Assembly (NCBI RefSeq): GCF_002454115.1
Contig: NZ_DKIH01000009.1
Coordinates: 437,250 to 501,249, forward strand
Direction: 5' to 3'
DNA length: 64,000 nucleotides
Origin: Sphingopyxis sp. UBA6723
GTDB lineage: Bacteria > Pseudomonadota > Alphaproteobacteria > Sphingomonadales > Sphingomonadaceae
The notes beneath the pieces were generated by a model. It made no database searches. It saw nothing but the letters and a program-made list of their open reading frames with translations, and was not told the DNA's origin. How positions within the stretch are numbered: position 1 is the stretch's first letter; each line of letters begins with the position of its first letter. Both the position numbers and the translations under genes were made by a program. Of the stretch, positions 1-8,136 are shown piece after piece.

Positions 1-64
1 AGTTGGGCGCGTTTCGAAAGTGACCCTCCGCTTGCCGCTTTTTTAGCGATGCCAAAAACTCGAG

Positions 65-253
65 ATGAAGAAAAACCCATCTCGAACGCGTCCCACAACG
101 CGACAATCCCTCAAGACGAACGACGCGGTCATTCCTCTTGTCAGTTACCACTTCGATGATTCATGGTCGTCGATTCCGGCCGAGGCCGAACTCATTGATC
201 GATGGTTCGGCATCGCGATCGCAGAGCTGTTTGGAGTAAGCCCGCATGAGTAA
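65..253 (+). CDS. small hypothetical protein preceding recombinase
   Basis: A 62-residue ORF starts with ATG and ends 8 bases inside the recombinase gene, so the two are probably translationally coupled. The N-terminus is basic and Thr/Ser-rich; the C-terminal half is acidic (EAELIDRWFGIAIAELFG) and could form one amphipathic helix. No signal peptide, Cys cluster or recognisable domain is visible. The position directly ahead of an integrase at an element end suggests an accessory or control protein of the mobile element, but that is inference from context only. It could also be a non-coding leader. Confidence 0.45.
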   Translation: MKKNPSRTRPTTRQSLKTNDAVIPLVSYHFDDSWSSIPAEAELIDRWFGIAIAELFGVSPHE

Positions 254-1889
254 AGATCATCAAGGAAAGCGGGTGGCCATCTATGCCCGTGTTTCCACGC
301 GCAAGCAGGCGGACAATGAGCTGTCGATCTCAGATCAGATCGATTGGGCCGAACGCTGGATCGCCGAACATGATGCCTGCAAAGCCGCAACCTTCATCGA
401 CGCGGGCGCAAGCGCCACCAAGGATGGGCGAACCGAGTTTCAGGCGATGATAGCCCTCGCGATGGGCGACGACAGACCCGTCGATATCATCCTTGTTCAC
501 TCCTTATCGCGGCTGTTCCGTAACGCGCTTCACTTCATGCAATACAAAGAGAAGCTTCGGCGACACAAAGTGCGGATCATTTCCATCACCCAGGCCTTCG
601 GCGATGATCCCGCTGCGGATTTTTCCTTCGGCATGATTTCCCTAGTCGATGAATATCATAGCGCAGAAAACGCTAAGCACGTGAAGCGCACGATGCTGGC
701 CAACGCTGCGAAGGGCTTTTGGAATGGGCAGACGCCGCCAATCGGCTACAAAACTGTTGCTGTCCCTCAAGCCAAGGGAAAAGACCGCAGAAAGCTCGTG
801 ATTGATCCCGAGACCCAACATATCCCTCCCCTCGCCTTTGAAACCTACGTGCATGGATATAGGGGCCGACCGATTGGTATCACGAATCTCGCCCAGCTCT
901 TGAATGAATGGGGTGAACGTCTCCGGGGCAAGCCGTTTAGCGTGTCCAACGTCCACGCCATTCTGACTAACACCGCTTATATTGGTGTCGCATTCTATAA
1001 TCAGCGCGACTCCCGCACGGGAGAAGCGCGCCCCGAGAACGAATGGGTGCCAATCCCCGTTCCTCCGCTCATCAGCGAAGAGCTGTTCTATGCTGCCAAG
1101 GCGCAAATGGCCGCGCGCGATCCAAAGATGGGCGTCGCTGCGGTCAAGACCAACGGCAACCTCCTAACAGGCTCTGTCGTCTGCGGGTGCGGGGGAGACG
1201 GCTGCGGGGGCGGCATGACGACGTCGACTGGCAAGAGTGGACGATACCGCTACTATGCTTGTCATCGCCGAGCAGCGAGGGGCGCAACTCAATGTCCCGG
1301 TCGGCGCATTCGAATGGATGCGCTCGACGATCTGGTGGTCAACGCCGTTTCTGAACATATTCTCGGCCCCGAGCGGCTCAAAGCGCTGTTATCCGCTTGG
1401 ATCGATCGCAGCGAAGAGGTTCAGGTCGGTCGCCGTGAAGGCCTGAAGCAGCTTCGTACTCGCCTGACACTGCTAGATGGCGAAAGCGCCAACGTGATCA
1501 AGCTGGTTCGCTCCGGCCTTTACGCCCCCGACGATCCGCAAATCGCCGCGGAAATTGCCAACATCGCGGCCCAGAAGCGCGCGATCGCAGGCGATATTGA
1601 CGCGTTGGAACGGCAGATTGCTGATGGCGAGCGTCGAATCACGCCGGAGATTGTGGAAAAATTCGGTTCCTTGATGCGGAATAAGCTGCGCGGCCAGGCC
1701 TCAGCAGCGCGAAGGGATTATATCCGTCTGCTCGTTGATCGCGTCGAAGTCGGACATAGGGAAATCCGTATCTCCGGATCGAAAGCCGCTCTGTCGCGAG
1801 CTGCAATCGGCACTCCGCCGCACTTGGTGCCCAAAGCTGAACGGAAATGGTGCACCCGGCGGGATTCGAACCCACGGCCCCCAGATTAG
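246..1889 (+). CDS. large serine recombinase (integrase of an element in tRNA-Arg)
   Basis: Site-specific recombinase of the large serine family, 547 aa. The N-terminal resolvase domain (about residues 8-155) opens with IYARVST, where Ser17 is the expected nucleophile. A Recombinase domain follows (about 165-290), then a zinc-ribbon with Cys pairs (CGCGGDGC near 311 and CHRR...C near 340-350), then a coiled-coil stretch (about 385-460). The last residues (KWCTRRDSNPRPPD) are the complement of the tRNA-Arg gene 1848-1924, and the TAG stop falls over the tRNA anticodon loop. The reading frame therefore finishes in host sequence supplied by the attachment site. The original C-terminus before integration probably differed. 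The remainder of the element lies left of the window. Confidence 0.9.
   Translation: MSKDHQGKRVAIYARVSTRKQADNELSISDQIDWAERWIAEHDACKAATFIDAGASATKDGRTEFQAMIALAMGDDRPVDIILVHSLSRLFRNALHFMQYKEKLRRHKVRIISITQAFGDDPAADFSFGMISLVDEYHSAENAKHVKRTMLANAAKGFWNGQTPPIGYKTVAVPQAKGKDRRKLVIDPETQHIPPLAFETYVHGYRGRPIGITNLAQLLNEWGERLRGKPFSVSNVHAILTNTAYIGVAFYNQRDSRTGEARPENEWVPIPVPPLISEELFYAAKAQMAARDPKMGVAAVKTNGNLLTGSVVCGCGGDGCGGGMTTSTGKSGRYRYYACHRRAARGATQCPGRRIRMDALDDLVVNAVSEHILGPERLKALLSAWIDRSEEVQVGRREGLKQLRTRLTLLDGESANVIKLVRSGLYAPDDPQIAAEIANIAAQKRAIAGDIDALERQIADGERRITPEIVEKFGSLMRNKLRGQASAARRDYIRLLVDRVEVGHREIRISGSKAALSRAAIGTPPHLVPKAERKWCTRRDSNPRPPD
1848..1889. other. putative attachment-site junction (att) in tRNA 3' half
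   Basis: The recombinase gene abuts and enters the 3' half of the tRNA-Arg gene, the usual arrangement at the end of an element integrated in a tRNA. The intact tRNA lies on the chromosome side, so this is the attachment half-site nearest the integrase. The core repeat must lie within the tRNA 3' half, but its exact limits cannot be fixed because the other junction is outside the window. Confidence 0.5.
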
Positions 1890-1924
1890 GAATCTGATGC
1901 TCTATCCTGCTGAGCTACGGATGC
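1848..1924 (-). tRNA. tRNA-Arg (anticodon CCT)
   Basis: A complete cloverleaf can be folded on the minus strand. The acceptor stem is GCATCCG against CGGGTGC, the D-arm contains TAGCTCAGC, the anticodon stem is TCAGA/TCTGG around the loop TTCCTAA (anticodon CCT, Arg AGG codon), and the T-arm contains GGTTCGAATCC. The discriminator base is A, and CCA is encoded at the 3' end (1850-1848). The 3' half overlaps the end of the serine recombinase gene on the opposite strand. Confidence 0.96.
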
Positions 1925-1973
1925 GCCGCCTTTCCTGTAGCGGGGCGCGGCGCGCAGCGTCAATTGGTCGGGG

Positions 1974-2447
1974 TCAATTTACGGCGTCGGGCGGCGCAAT
2001 CGGCACCAACAGCGGCATCGCGGCAATCCCGTCGTCGCGTAGCGCCTGCGCCTCCTGTGGCGAGGCTTGGCCGTGGATCAAATCTTCGGGCGCACGGCCT
2101 TCGTGCATCGCGCGCGCCGCGTCGGCAAAGTCACGTCCGACCCAGCGCGACTGGGGCAGCATTTCGGCCTGCTTTGTCGCAATTTCAGCGATCACCTTGC
2201 GGACCAGTTCGGGCGATATCGCGCCATGGTCGGCAACATTATCCGGCTTGGCATGGCTCACGATCGTCATCTGGTTCGACTTTGCGCCGATGCGCGGCGC
2301 CATCACCGCCTTTTTGACATCGCTGTCGCCGCACACCGGGCAATTGATCAGGCCGCGCGCCTGTTGATCGGCAAAACTGTCACTGCTCGCGAACCAGGCT
2401 TCAAACCGGTGATCCCCGGCGGCACAGCAAAGGTCGAAAACGATCAA
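1974..2447 (-). CDS. DUF1178 family protein
   Basis: A 157-aa protein of the DUF1178 family, recognised from its start (MIVFDLCCAAGDHRFEAWF), a CPVCGDSDVKKAVMAP zinc-type segment near residue 40 and the C-terminal part AARAMHEGRAPEDLIHGQAS. I chose the TTG at 2447 because conserved family sequence begins there and it lies 3 bases after the grxC stop; the longer open frame upstream only shadows grxC. The function is unknown; the Cys pairs suggest metal binding. It is the last gene of a comF-grxC-DUF1178 run, an arrangement common in alphaproteobacteria. Confidence 0.85.
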   Translation of the reverse strand: MIVFDLCCAAGDHRFEAWFASSDSFADQQARGLINCPVCGDSDVKKAVMAPRIGAKSNQMTIVSHAKPDNVADHGAISPELVRKVIAEIATKQAEMLPQSRWVGRDFADAARAMHEGRAPEDLIHGQASPQEAQALRDDGIAAMPLLVPIAPPDAVN

Positions 2448-2449
2448 GG

Positions 2450-2710
2450 TCAGGCGATCCCCAGCAGCGGGTCGAGCCCGCCGCGCGCGTCGAGCGCTGC
2501 CATGTCGTCGCTGCCCCCGATATGCTGCCCGTCGATGAAAATCTGCGGGACGGTGCGCGCGCCGCCCGCGCGCGCGACCATCGCGTCGAATCCGGCACGG
2601 TCCATCGTGACATCGATTTCCTGATATTCCGCACCCTTGCGATCGAGCAACGCCTTTGCGCGCGAGCAATAGGGACAAAGGAATTTTGTAAAAACTTCGA
2701 TCTTGGCCAT
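2450..2710 (-). CDS. grxC: glutaredoxin 3
   Basis: Glutaredoxin of 86 aa, the usual length for GrxC. It has the dithiol active site C12-P-Y-C15, the cis-proline TVP motif near residue 54 that binds glutathione, and a GG turn (HIGGSDD) near 65. It reduces protein disulfides and glutathione mixed disulfides in the cytoplasm. It lies 3 bases downstream of comF and 2 bases upstream of the DUF1178 gene, so the three are probably co-transcribed. Confidence 0.95.
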   Translation of the reverse strand: MAKIEVFTKFLCPYCSRAKALLDRKGAEYQEIDVTMDRAGFDAMVARAGGARTVPQIFIDGQHIGGSDDMAALDARGGLDPLLGIA

Positions 2711-2713
2711 AGC

Positions 2714-3577
2714 CTATCCTGTCATCATCTGATCCGTCATATCGGAATCCAACGAAGCAAAGTCAAATATGTTGCTCGTCATCAGGGCGTCGGGCACGAC
2801 CCGCGCCCAAGAGAGGGCAGAGACTCGCGCCGCGCCGCTGCGCCGCAGCACTTTCGCCGCTGCGCGCAACGTCGCGCCGCTCGCGTGAACATCGTCGATC
2901 AGCACGATATGGCGCCCCGCCGCGCGGATTTTCGCATCATCCGCCAGCGCGAACGCCCCGGCGACAATCTTTTCACGCTCGCGCCGCCCTTTGCCGCGGA
3001 GCGAGGCGGTCGATTTGATGCGCAGCAGCAGATGATGGTCGCGCGTCGCGCCGCCAATCCGCGACAATTCGTCGGCAACCAGCGCGGCCTGGTTGAAACC
3101 GCGCGACCACAGCCGCCAGCGGTGCAGCGGCACCGGCACCAGCAGAATATCGTCGGCGCTGCCAAGCGCCGCCAATTGCCGCGCCATCAGCCGCGCCATC
3201 AATCGCGCGTGGCCGGTTCGTCGCCCATATTTCAGCCGGAGCGCCACAGTGCGCGCGACCGAACCATAGGCAACCGCTGCTGGCGCGCCTTCGAACGGCG
3301 GCGGACTGGCAAGGCAGGCGCCACATGCTATCGACCCGCCCGGCAGCGCCGTCGGCAGCGGGATCGAGCAGTGCGAACAGGCCGGGCCGTCGAGAAAATC
3401 AAGCGATGTCCAGCACGTCAGACAGAATTGCCGGTCCTCGCCCACGATGACGCCGCAACCGGGGCAGCGCGGCGGCAACGCATAATCAGCGACCGCGCGC
3501 GCCAATATCCGCAAGCCGCGGAGCCATGCCGCCGCCGTCGCGCCCGTATTTTCGACTTCCCCCGTCGCCGTTGCCAT
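2714..3577 (-). CDS. comF: ComF family phosphoribosyltransferase-like protein
   Basis: ComF/double-zinc-ribbon protein of about 287 aa. The N-terminal part has four paired Cys motifs (CPGC, CLTC, CSHC, CGAC; about residues 28-80). The C-terminal phosphoribosyltransferase domain has the PRPP-binding signature HIVLIDDVHASGATL near residue 245. Homologues take part in DNA uptake or nucleotide salvage in other bacteria; a competence role here is not shown. ATG 3577 is preferred; an ATG at 3595 would add six residues. The gene is divergent from the methyltransferase at 3620 and heads the grxC unit. Confidence 0.88.
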   Translation of the reverse strand: MATATGEVENTGATAAAWLRGLRILARAVADYALPPRCPGCGVIVGEDRQFCLTCWTSLDFLDGPACSHCSIPLPTALPGGSIACGACLASPPPFEGAPAAVAYGSVARTVALRLKYGRRTGHARLMARLMARQLAALGSADDILLVPVPLHRWRLWSRGFNQAALVADELSRIGGATRDHHLLLRIKSTASLRGKGRREREKIVAGAFALADDAKIRAAGRHIVLIDDVHASGATLRAAAKVLRRSGAARVSALSWARVVPDALMTSNIFDFASLDSDMTDQMMTG

Positions 3578-3619
3578 CTCCGACTTGTGCCGCATCGTCC
3601 GGGGCGGCACAAGCACGGC

Positions 3620-4471
3620 ATGTCGCCGCCGCAACGCCCACTTTTTTCTGCCGCTCGCCACCGCGCCCAGCGCGACCGGCTCGCGCGCCTGCCTGCGTCG
3701 GCCAATTTCCTCGCCCCGATCATCGCCGAAACGCTGCGCGACCGGCTGGCGATGGTGAAACGCGATTTCGCGCGCATCCTGCTCATCGGCGCGCATGATC
3801 AGGCGCTGGCCGACCATTTGCGGGGTGTCAGCACCGAACTGACGATCATTGAGGCTGGTCCGCGGCTGGCCGTCGCCAGCGGCGCACTGGTTGCCGAAGC
3901 CGATGCGATCGATCTGCCCTTTGCCAGCTTCGACCTGATCGTCTGGCCCGGTGGTCTCGACAGTGTCAACGATGTACCGGGCGCGCTTGTGCGCCTGCAC
4001 GCGTTACTGGCGCCTGACGGGTTGCTGCTCGGCGCTTTTCTCGGCGACGGCAGCCTGCCACGGTTGCGGCGTGCGGTGATGACCGATGGCGTGCGCCCGA
4101 TCGCGCGACTGCACCCGCAGATCGACCTCGCGGCGATGGGCAATCTGCTCCAACGGGTGGGCTTTACCCTGCCTGTGGTCGATGTCGAAGCACTGACAGT
4201 GCGCTATGGCGACTGGCTGGCGCTGGTCCGTGATCTGCGCGCGGCGGGGCTGGCAAGCCGCCTGTACCCTGCCCCGCCGCCGCTGACCCGCGCCGAAGTA
4301 GCACAGATCGCGAACGCCTTTGCCGCGCAGGCGGATCCGGACGGTCGCATTGCCGAAAGCCTGCGCATCGTCCATTTCAGCGGCTGGGCGCCGCATCCGG
4401 ACCAGCCGCAACCAGCACGGCGAGGCAGCGGGCAAACGTCGCTCGCCGCAGCGTTGAAACCAAAAAGCTAG
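3620..4471 (+). CDS. SAM-dependent methyltransferase (BioC/NDUFAF5-like)
   Basis: A 283-aa class I methyltransferase-like protein. The N-terminus (FLAPIIAETLRDRLAMVKRDFARILLIGAH) matches the entry of BioC/NDUFAF5-type methyltransferases. The post-motif segments FDLIVWPGGLDSVNDVPGAL and LLAPDGLLLGAFLGD are the usual beta4/beta5 strands. The glycine loop of motif I is weak (LLIGAHDQALA), so SAM binding is likely but not certain. NDUFAF5 homologues act on complex I assembly; that role is inference. The 3' end overlaps the convergent mutT gene by 4 bases. Confidence 0.8.
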   Translation: MSPPQRPLFSAARHRAQRDRLARLPASANFLAPIIAETLRDRLAMVKRDFARILLIGAHDQALADHLRGVSTELTIIEAGPRLAVASGALVAEADAIDLPFASFDLIVWPGGLDSVNDVPGALVRLHALLAPDGLLLGAFLGDGSLPRLRRAVMTDGVRPIARLHPQIDLAAMGNLLQRVGFTLPVVDVEALTVRYGDWLALVRDLRAAGLASRLYPAPPPLTRAEVAQIANAFAAQADPDGRIAESLRIVHFSGWAPHPDQPQPARRGSGQTSLAAALKPKS

Positions 4472-4896
4472 ATCAACGCCTCCAGCAGGCCGATCAGCGG
4501 CTTATCGGCGGGTGGCATGTCAAGGCTATGGAGTTCGACCGGGCGCACCCAGCGAAGCGCGCTGGCGTGCTGCGCCACCGGCGTGCCATGCCATTTGCGG
4601 CACACATAGAGCAGCAGCAACAAATGCCGGTCGCCCAGCATGTCGCTGGCGAAACAGGCGGGGGCCAGGCACGCCTGCTCGACGTCGATGCCCAATTCCT
4701 CGGCCAGTTCGCGGACCAGCGCCTGCTCGGGCGTTTCGCCAGGATCGACCTTGCCGCCCGGAAACTCCCATAATCCCGCCATCGACAACCCTTCCGGACG
4801 CTGCTGGACCAGCAAGCGCCCGTCACGGTCGACCAGTGCGGCGGCGACCACAAAAAGGCCGGTTTTTGGCAGTTTTCCGGGGCTAGGCGCGGACAA
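4468..4896 (-). CDS. mutT: NUDIX hydrolase, 8-oxo-dGTP diphosphatase (MutT)
   Basis: A 142-aa NUDIX protein with a perfect Nudix box (residues 48-70, GKVDPGE ... REL.EELGI). The preceding segment (LLVQQRPEGLSMAGLWEFPGG) is typical of MutT enzymes that clear 8-oxo-dGTP from the nucleotide pool. The start used is TTG at 4896; no ATG is available near the conserved N-terminus. It converges with the methyltransferase gene, overlapping by 4 bases. Confidence 0.92.
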   Translation of the reverse strand: MSAPSPGKLPKTGLFVVAAALVDRDGRLLVQQRPEGLSMAGLWEFPGGKVDPGETPEQALVRELAEELGIDVEQACLAPACFASDMLGDRHLLLLLYVCRKWHGTPVAQHASALRWVRPVELHSLDMPPADKPLIGLLEALI

Positions 4897-4961
4897 ATTG
4901 TTAACCTTCCTGTGCGAACATCGGCATCCTCGGGAACTACACTTCAGTCAGGGGTGGAACA

Positions 4962-5132
4962 ATGCGCAATCTTTACAGGCTGATGCGGTCGACCAGGGCC
5001 GCCACAGCCGTCGAATATGGGCTGATACTGGCCCTCGTCTTTCTTGCCGCGGTCAGCACAATTACCGAAGTCGGCAATTCTACGATGAATATGTGGGACA
5101 CCGTTTCGACATCGGCGACGAATGTCATGTGA
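4962..5132 (+). CDS. Flp family type IVb pilin
   Basis: A 56-residue ORF with ATG at 4962 and a TGA stop at 5130-5132. It has the Flp layout: a short basic leader (MRNLYRLMRSTRAATAVEYG), a Glu five residues into the mature hydrophobic segment, and one membrane helix (LILALVFLAAVSTI). Prepilin peptidase would cleave before or within the ATAVEYG segment. It lies 140 bases upstream of a second Flp pilin. No tad assembly genes are nearby, so secretion would depend on machinery elsewhere. The C-terminal tail is Ser/Thr/Asn-rich and differs from the second copy. Confidence 0.82.
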   Translation: MRNLYRLMRSTRAATAVEYGLILALVFLAAVSTITEVGNSTMNMWDTVSTSATNVM

Positions 5133-5272
5133 TCCACTGTCCGATTATGGGACCTGGCGGACAATCTATCCTGGTTCCGCCATTAAGATTTTCAAAACCT
5201 ATTCGCCGTAAACCAGCCAGTGTTGACCCAGACCAGACCGTCAACAGGGTAAGTGATATCAGGAGACCAGTC

Positions 5273-5440
5273 ATGAAGTTCATCAAAAAGTTCGTTCGCG
5301 ATACCAAGGCCGCAACCGCCATTGAATACGGCCTGATCGCCGCTCTGATCGCCGTCGCCGGCATCACCGCCATGGGCGCGGTTGGCAACAGCGTTACCAG
5401 CACCTTCCAGAAGGTCGATAACGGTCTGAAAAAGAGCTAA
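5273..5440 (+). CDS. Flp family type IVb pilin
   Basis: A 55-residue pilin starting at ATG 5273, preceded by an AGGAG ribosome site at about 5261. The sequence MKFIKKFVRDTKAATAIEYG is a classical Flp leader with the conserved Glu and Tyr; LIAALIAVAGITAMGAVG is the membrane helix. The length and the final lysines fit Flp/PilA of tad systems. It is followed within 40 bases by a strong hairpin terminator. Confidence 0.9.
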   Translation: MKFIKKFVRDTKAATAIEYGLIAALIAVAGITAMGAVGNSVTSTFQKVDNGLKKS

Positions 5441-5480
5441 TCGGCACCGCCGCCCGGTTATCCGGTCGGAGAAAAAAAGA

Positions 5481-5508
5481 AAGGGCGGTCGTAACGGCCG
5501 CCCTTTTT
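5481..5508. terminator. rho-independent terminator after Flp pilin
   Basis: The inverted repeat aagggcggtc / ggccgccctt (one G-T wobble) encloses a 5-base loop and runs into a T6 tract. An A-rich run on the left side means the hairpin can also end transcripts coming leftward from the M48 protease gene. Confidence 0.85.
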
Positions 5509-5515
5509 TGTTGGG

Positions 5516-7030
5516 CTAACGGCCCGCATAAACAACGATTTTCACCTTCTGCCCCGGCGTCAACCGGCTCGACGGGGTCAAGCGGTTGAGCACCTGAAAC
5601 CGCTCCGCCTGATAATTTGTATATGCCATGCGCCGCGACAGAGTGGCCATCGTATCGCCGCGGCCCACGGTCACCACATCGATCCGCCGCGGTCTGATCG
5701 CCGCCGCTTCGGCCGCATTCAAGCGCCGGACGCTATTGAACATCGAATTGAACACACCGGTCCCGCCCGCTTTGGTCAACGTGACAAAGTGGAACGCACT
5801 GCTACGCGAGAATTCATAGGCAAAAACGGTCACATCAACCTGGCCCGACTGGCTGGCGACGCGCGCGGTCGAATAATAGGCGGGAATGCCATTGACCGTT
5901 GTGCGCTGGACCGAGCTTGGGCTGATCGCAGTGTTGCCCGCCACCGATTTGAACGCCGCGGCCAAATACGTGTTCATGTCGCCGTTATACGGCCCGGTCG
6001 TGAACTGCCCCTGCCCACCATTGCCGCTGATCGTCACTGCGGTCGTCCCGTTTTGCATACCATATCCGCGCGGCACCGCGAACCGTAGCCGCAGGTCGGG
6101 GTGCAGGAACTCGTTACCCTCGACCACCCCCTGCGCGGGGTCGTCGCCATACAGCACATTGTCGACCGCAGCCAAAAACGCATCGGCATTGCGCGTCCCC
6201 CCGGTGCCGCCGACGCGGCTCGCCAGGGTCTGGGCATTGCGGACGCGCGAGGCGGGGTCTGGGTGGGTGCTCGCCCACGCGGGCAGCGAACGCGCATCGC
6301 CGCCCGACAATCGGGCGTCGAGGTTGGTCTGGTTGGCAAGGCTCGCCAGCATCGTCGATAGCGCCAGCGGATCATAGCCTGCGCTGCGCAGATACTGAAC
6401 GCCGAGCTGGTCGGCTTGTAATTCCTGGCTGCGCGAAAAGCCCAGTGTCGCCATTTGCGCGACCTGCATCGCATTGTTCTGGAGGAGACCGCCGAGCCCG
6501 CCGAGCACGCCGCCGCTATCGCCGATCGCGCCGCCGAGTACGGCGCCGAGTACCCCGAGGATCTGGTTCCGCGTCGCCGCCGACTGGCGTTTTTTGCTGT
6601 GCTGTGCCGCAACATGGCCAACCTCATGCCCCAGCACCCCGGCCAGTTCGGCCTCATCGTTCATCAGCGCCATCAGCTGCCGGGTGACATAGACATAGCC
6701 GCCGGGAATCGCGAACGCGTTGTTCACCGGTGAATTGAGCAAGGTGACGGTAAAATCACTGCGCGCGTTCGACAGCCCCGATTGCAGAGCGATATTCTGT
6801 CCGACGCGGACAACATAGGCCGTCTGCGGGCCGCTATACGCGCCGCCAAATTCCGCCATCAGCTGCGGGTGCGCGTCATCGCCCTGCTTCCGTTCGGACG
6901 GGGAGATGCTGGTCGCGGTCTTGATCGCTTTCAGCTGCGCATCGGCGACGCCGGTCACAGCAAGGCTGCCCAATGCAACCGACGCCGCCAGCTTGATTGC
7001 CATATCATTCATTCTTTTTGTCCGGGTCAT
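5516..7030 (-). CDS. secreted M48 family metalloprotease with LysM-like C-terminus
   Basis: A 504-aa zinc metallopeptidase. The start at ATG 7030 is chosen because a GGGGAGG ribosome site lies just upstream and it opens a signal peptide (basic TRTKR then a hydrophobic core, ending near TGVADA). The catalytic motif is HEVGHVAAQH (near residue 140) with the downstream Glu in SQELQADQLG. The last 60 residues (VTVGRGDTMATLSRRMA ... LTPGQKVKIVV) resemble a LysM-type module, suggesting periplasmic cell-wall association. The family includes BepA-type quality-control proteases; the specific substrate is unknown. Confidence 0.9.
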   Translation of the reverse strand: MTRTKRMNDMAIKLAASVALGSLAVTGVADAQLKAIKTATSISPSERKQGDDAHPQLMAEFGGAYSGPQTAYVVRVGQNIALQSGLSNARSDFTVTLLNSPVNNAFAIPGGYVYVTRQLMALMNDEAELAGVLGHEVGHVAAQHSKKRQSAATRNQILGVLGAVLGGAIGDSGGVLGGLGGLLQNNAMQVAQMATLGFSRSQELQADQLGVQYLRSAGYDPLALSTMLASLANQTNLDARLSGGDARSLPAWASTHPDPASRVRNAQTLASRVGGTGGTRNADAFLAAVDNVLYGDDPAQGVVEGNEFLHPDLRLRFAVPRGYGMQNGTTAVTISGNGGQGQFTTGPYNGDMNTYLAAAFKSVAGNTAISPSSVQRTTVNGIPAYYSTARVASQSGQVDVTVFAYEFSRSSAFHFVTLTKAGGTGVFNSMFNSVRRLNAAEAAAIRPRRIDVVTVGRGDTMATLSRRMAYTNYQAERFQVLNRLTPSSRLTPGQKVKIVVYAGR

Positions 7031-7177
7031 CGATGCGCCTCCCCTTGCTGTTCGTCGTTCCGGGATATCCCTTATTGACCGCGACGCAAACCGCACCTGA
7101 ACGGCAGTACCCGCGCCGCGGCCCCATTATGGACAGTGAACGCAAATCGCGGCAATCGGGTTCCGCTGCGACGTCGG

Positions 7178-8125
7178 TCAGGCGCGCCCCATGGCCAGGA
7201 ATTTTTCCTCGCGCGCCGCCAGGATCGTGTCGCGCGGCAAGCCCGACAGGCTGTCCAGTTCCTGTGCGATCGCATCGCCGAGCGCGGCAATCGCAGCGTC
7301 GGGATCACGGTGGGCGCCGCCGACGGGTTCGGAAACGATGCGATCGATGATCTTCAGCCCCAGCAGATCCTGCGCCGACATCTTCATCGCCGCCGCGGCA
7401 TCGGCGGCCTTATCCGACGTGCGCCACAGAATCGACGCGCAGCCTTCGGGCGAAATCACCGAATAAACGGCATGTTCAAACATCAGCACACGGTTCGCGG
7501 CGGCGAGCGCGATTGCGCCGCCTGACCCGCCTTCCCCAACGATCGCCGCAACCATCGGAACGCCGAGCGCGAGGCATTGTTCGGTCGAGCGAGCGATCGC
7601 TTCGGCTTGGCCCCGTTCTTCGGCCTGGATGCCCGGAAACGCGCCCGAGGTGTCAACCAGCGTTACCACCGGCAGGCCAAAACGGTCGGCGAGTTGCATC
7701 AAGCGGATCGCCTTGCGATAGCCCTCCGGCTTGGCCATCCCGAAATTATGCTTCATGCGCGACGGAATATCGTCGCCCTTTTCATGGCCGATGACCATCA
7801 CGCGGCGCCCGCGAAAGCGCGCGAGGCCGCCCAGAATCGCCTGATCGTCGCCGAAATTGCGGTCGCCCGCCAGCGGCATCCAGTCGTCGAACATTTCGGC
7901 GACATAATGTTTGAAATGCGGGCGGTCGGGGTGGCGCGCAACCTGCGTCTTTTGCCACGGCGTCAGCTTCGCATAGATATCACGCAGCAATTTCGAGGAC
8001 TTGTCCTCCAGCCGCGCAATGTCATTGTCGATGTTGAGCGTGGGGTCGTCCCGCATCTCGCGCAATTCAGCAATTTGCCGATCGAGCGCGGCGACCTGTT
8101 TTTCGAAGTCCAGAAAGGCTGTCAT
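7178..8125 (-). CDS. accA: acetyl-CoA carboxylase carboxyltransferase subunit alpha
   Basis: A 315-aa AccA, full length. With AccD it transfers the carboxyl group from biotin to acetyl-CoA, the committed step of fatty-acid synthesis. Family landmarks are FLDFEKQVAALDRQIAELR at the start, RPHFKHYVAEMFDDW, the oxyanion-region GGSGGAIALAAANRVLMFEH and SPEGCASILWR. It lies 11 bases downstream of xerD on the same strand. Confidence 0.97.
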   Translation of the reverse strand: MTAFLDFEKQVAALDRQIAELREMRDDPTLNIDNDIARLEDKSSKLLRDIYAKLTPWQKTQVARHPDRPHFKHYVAEMFDDWMPLAGDRNFGDDQAILGGLARFRGRRVMVIGHEKGDDIPSRMKHNFGMAKPEGYRKAIRLMQLADRFGLPVVTLVDTSGAFPGIQAEERGQAEAIARSTEQCLALGVPMVAAIVGEGGSGGAIALAAANRVLMFEHAVYSVISPEGCASILWRTSDKAADAAAAMKMSAQDLLGLKIIDRIVSEPVGGAHRDPDAAIAALGDAIAQELDSLSGLPRDTILAAREEKFLAMGRA

Positions 8126-8136
8126 GGCGGAGAGCG

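Noticed and set aside
1735..2367. Plus-strand ORF reading through the tRNA-Arg gene
   Set aside because: Contains the translated tRNA complement (GIRTHGPQIRNLML type), a well-known annotation artefact.
2522..3619. N-terminal 366 codons of the open frame leading into the methyltransferase
   Set aside because: Arg/Gln-rich sequence antisense to grxC and comF; the conserved protein begins at ATG 3620.
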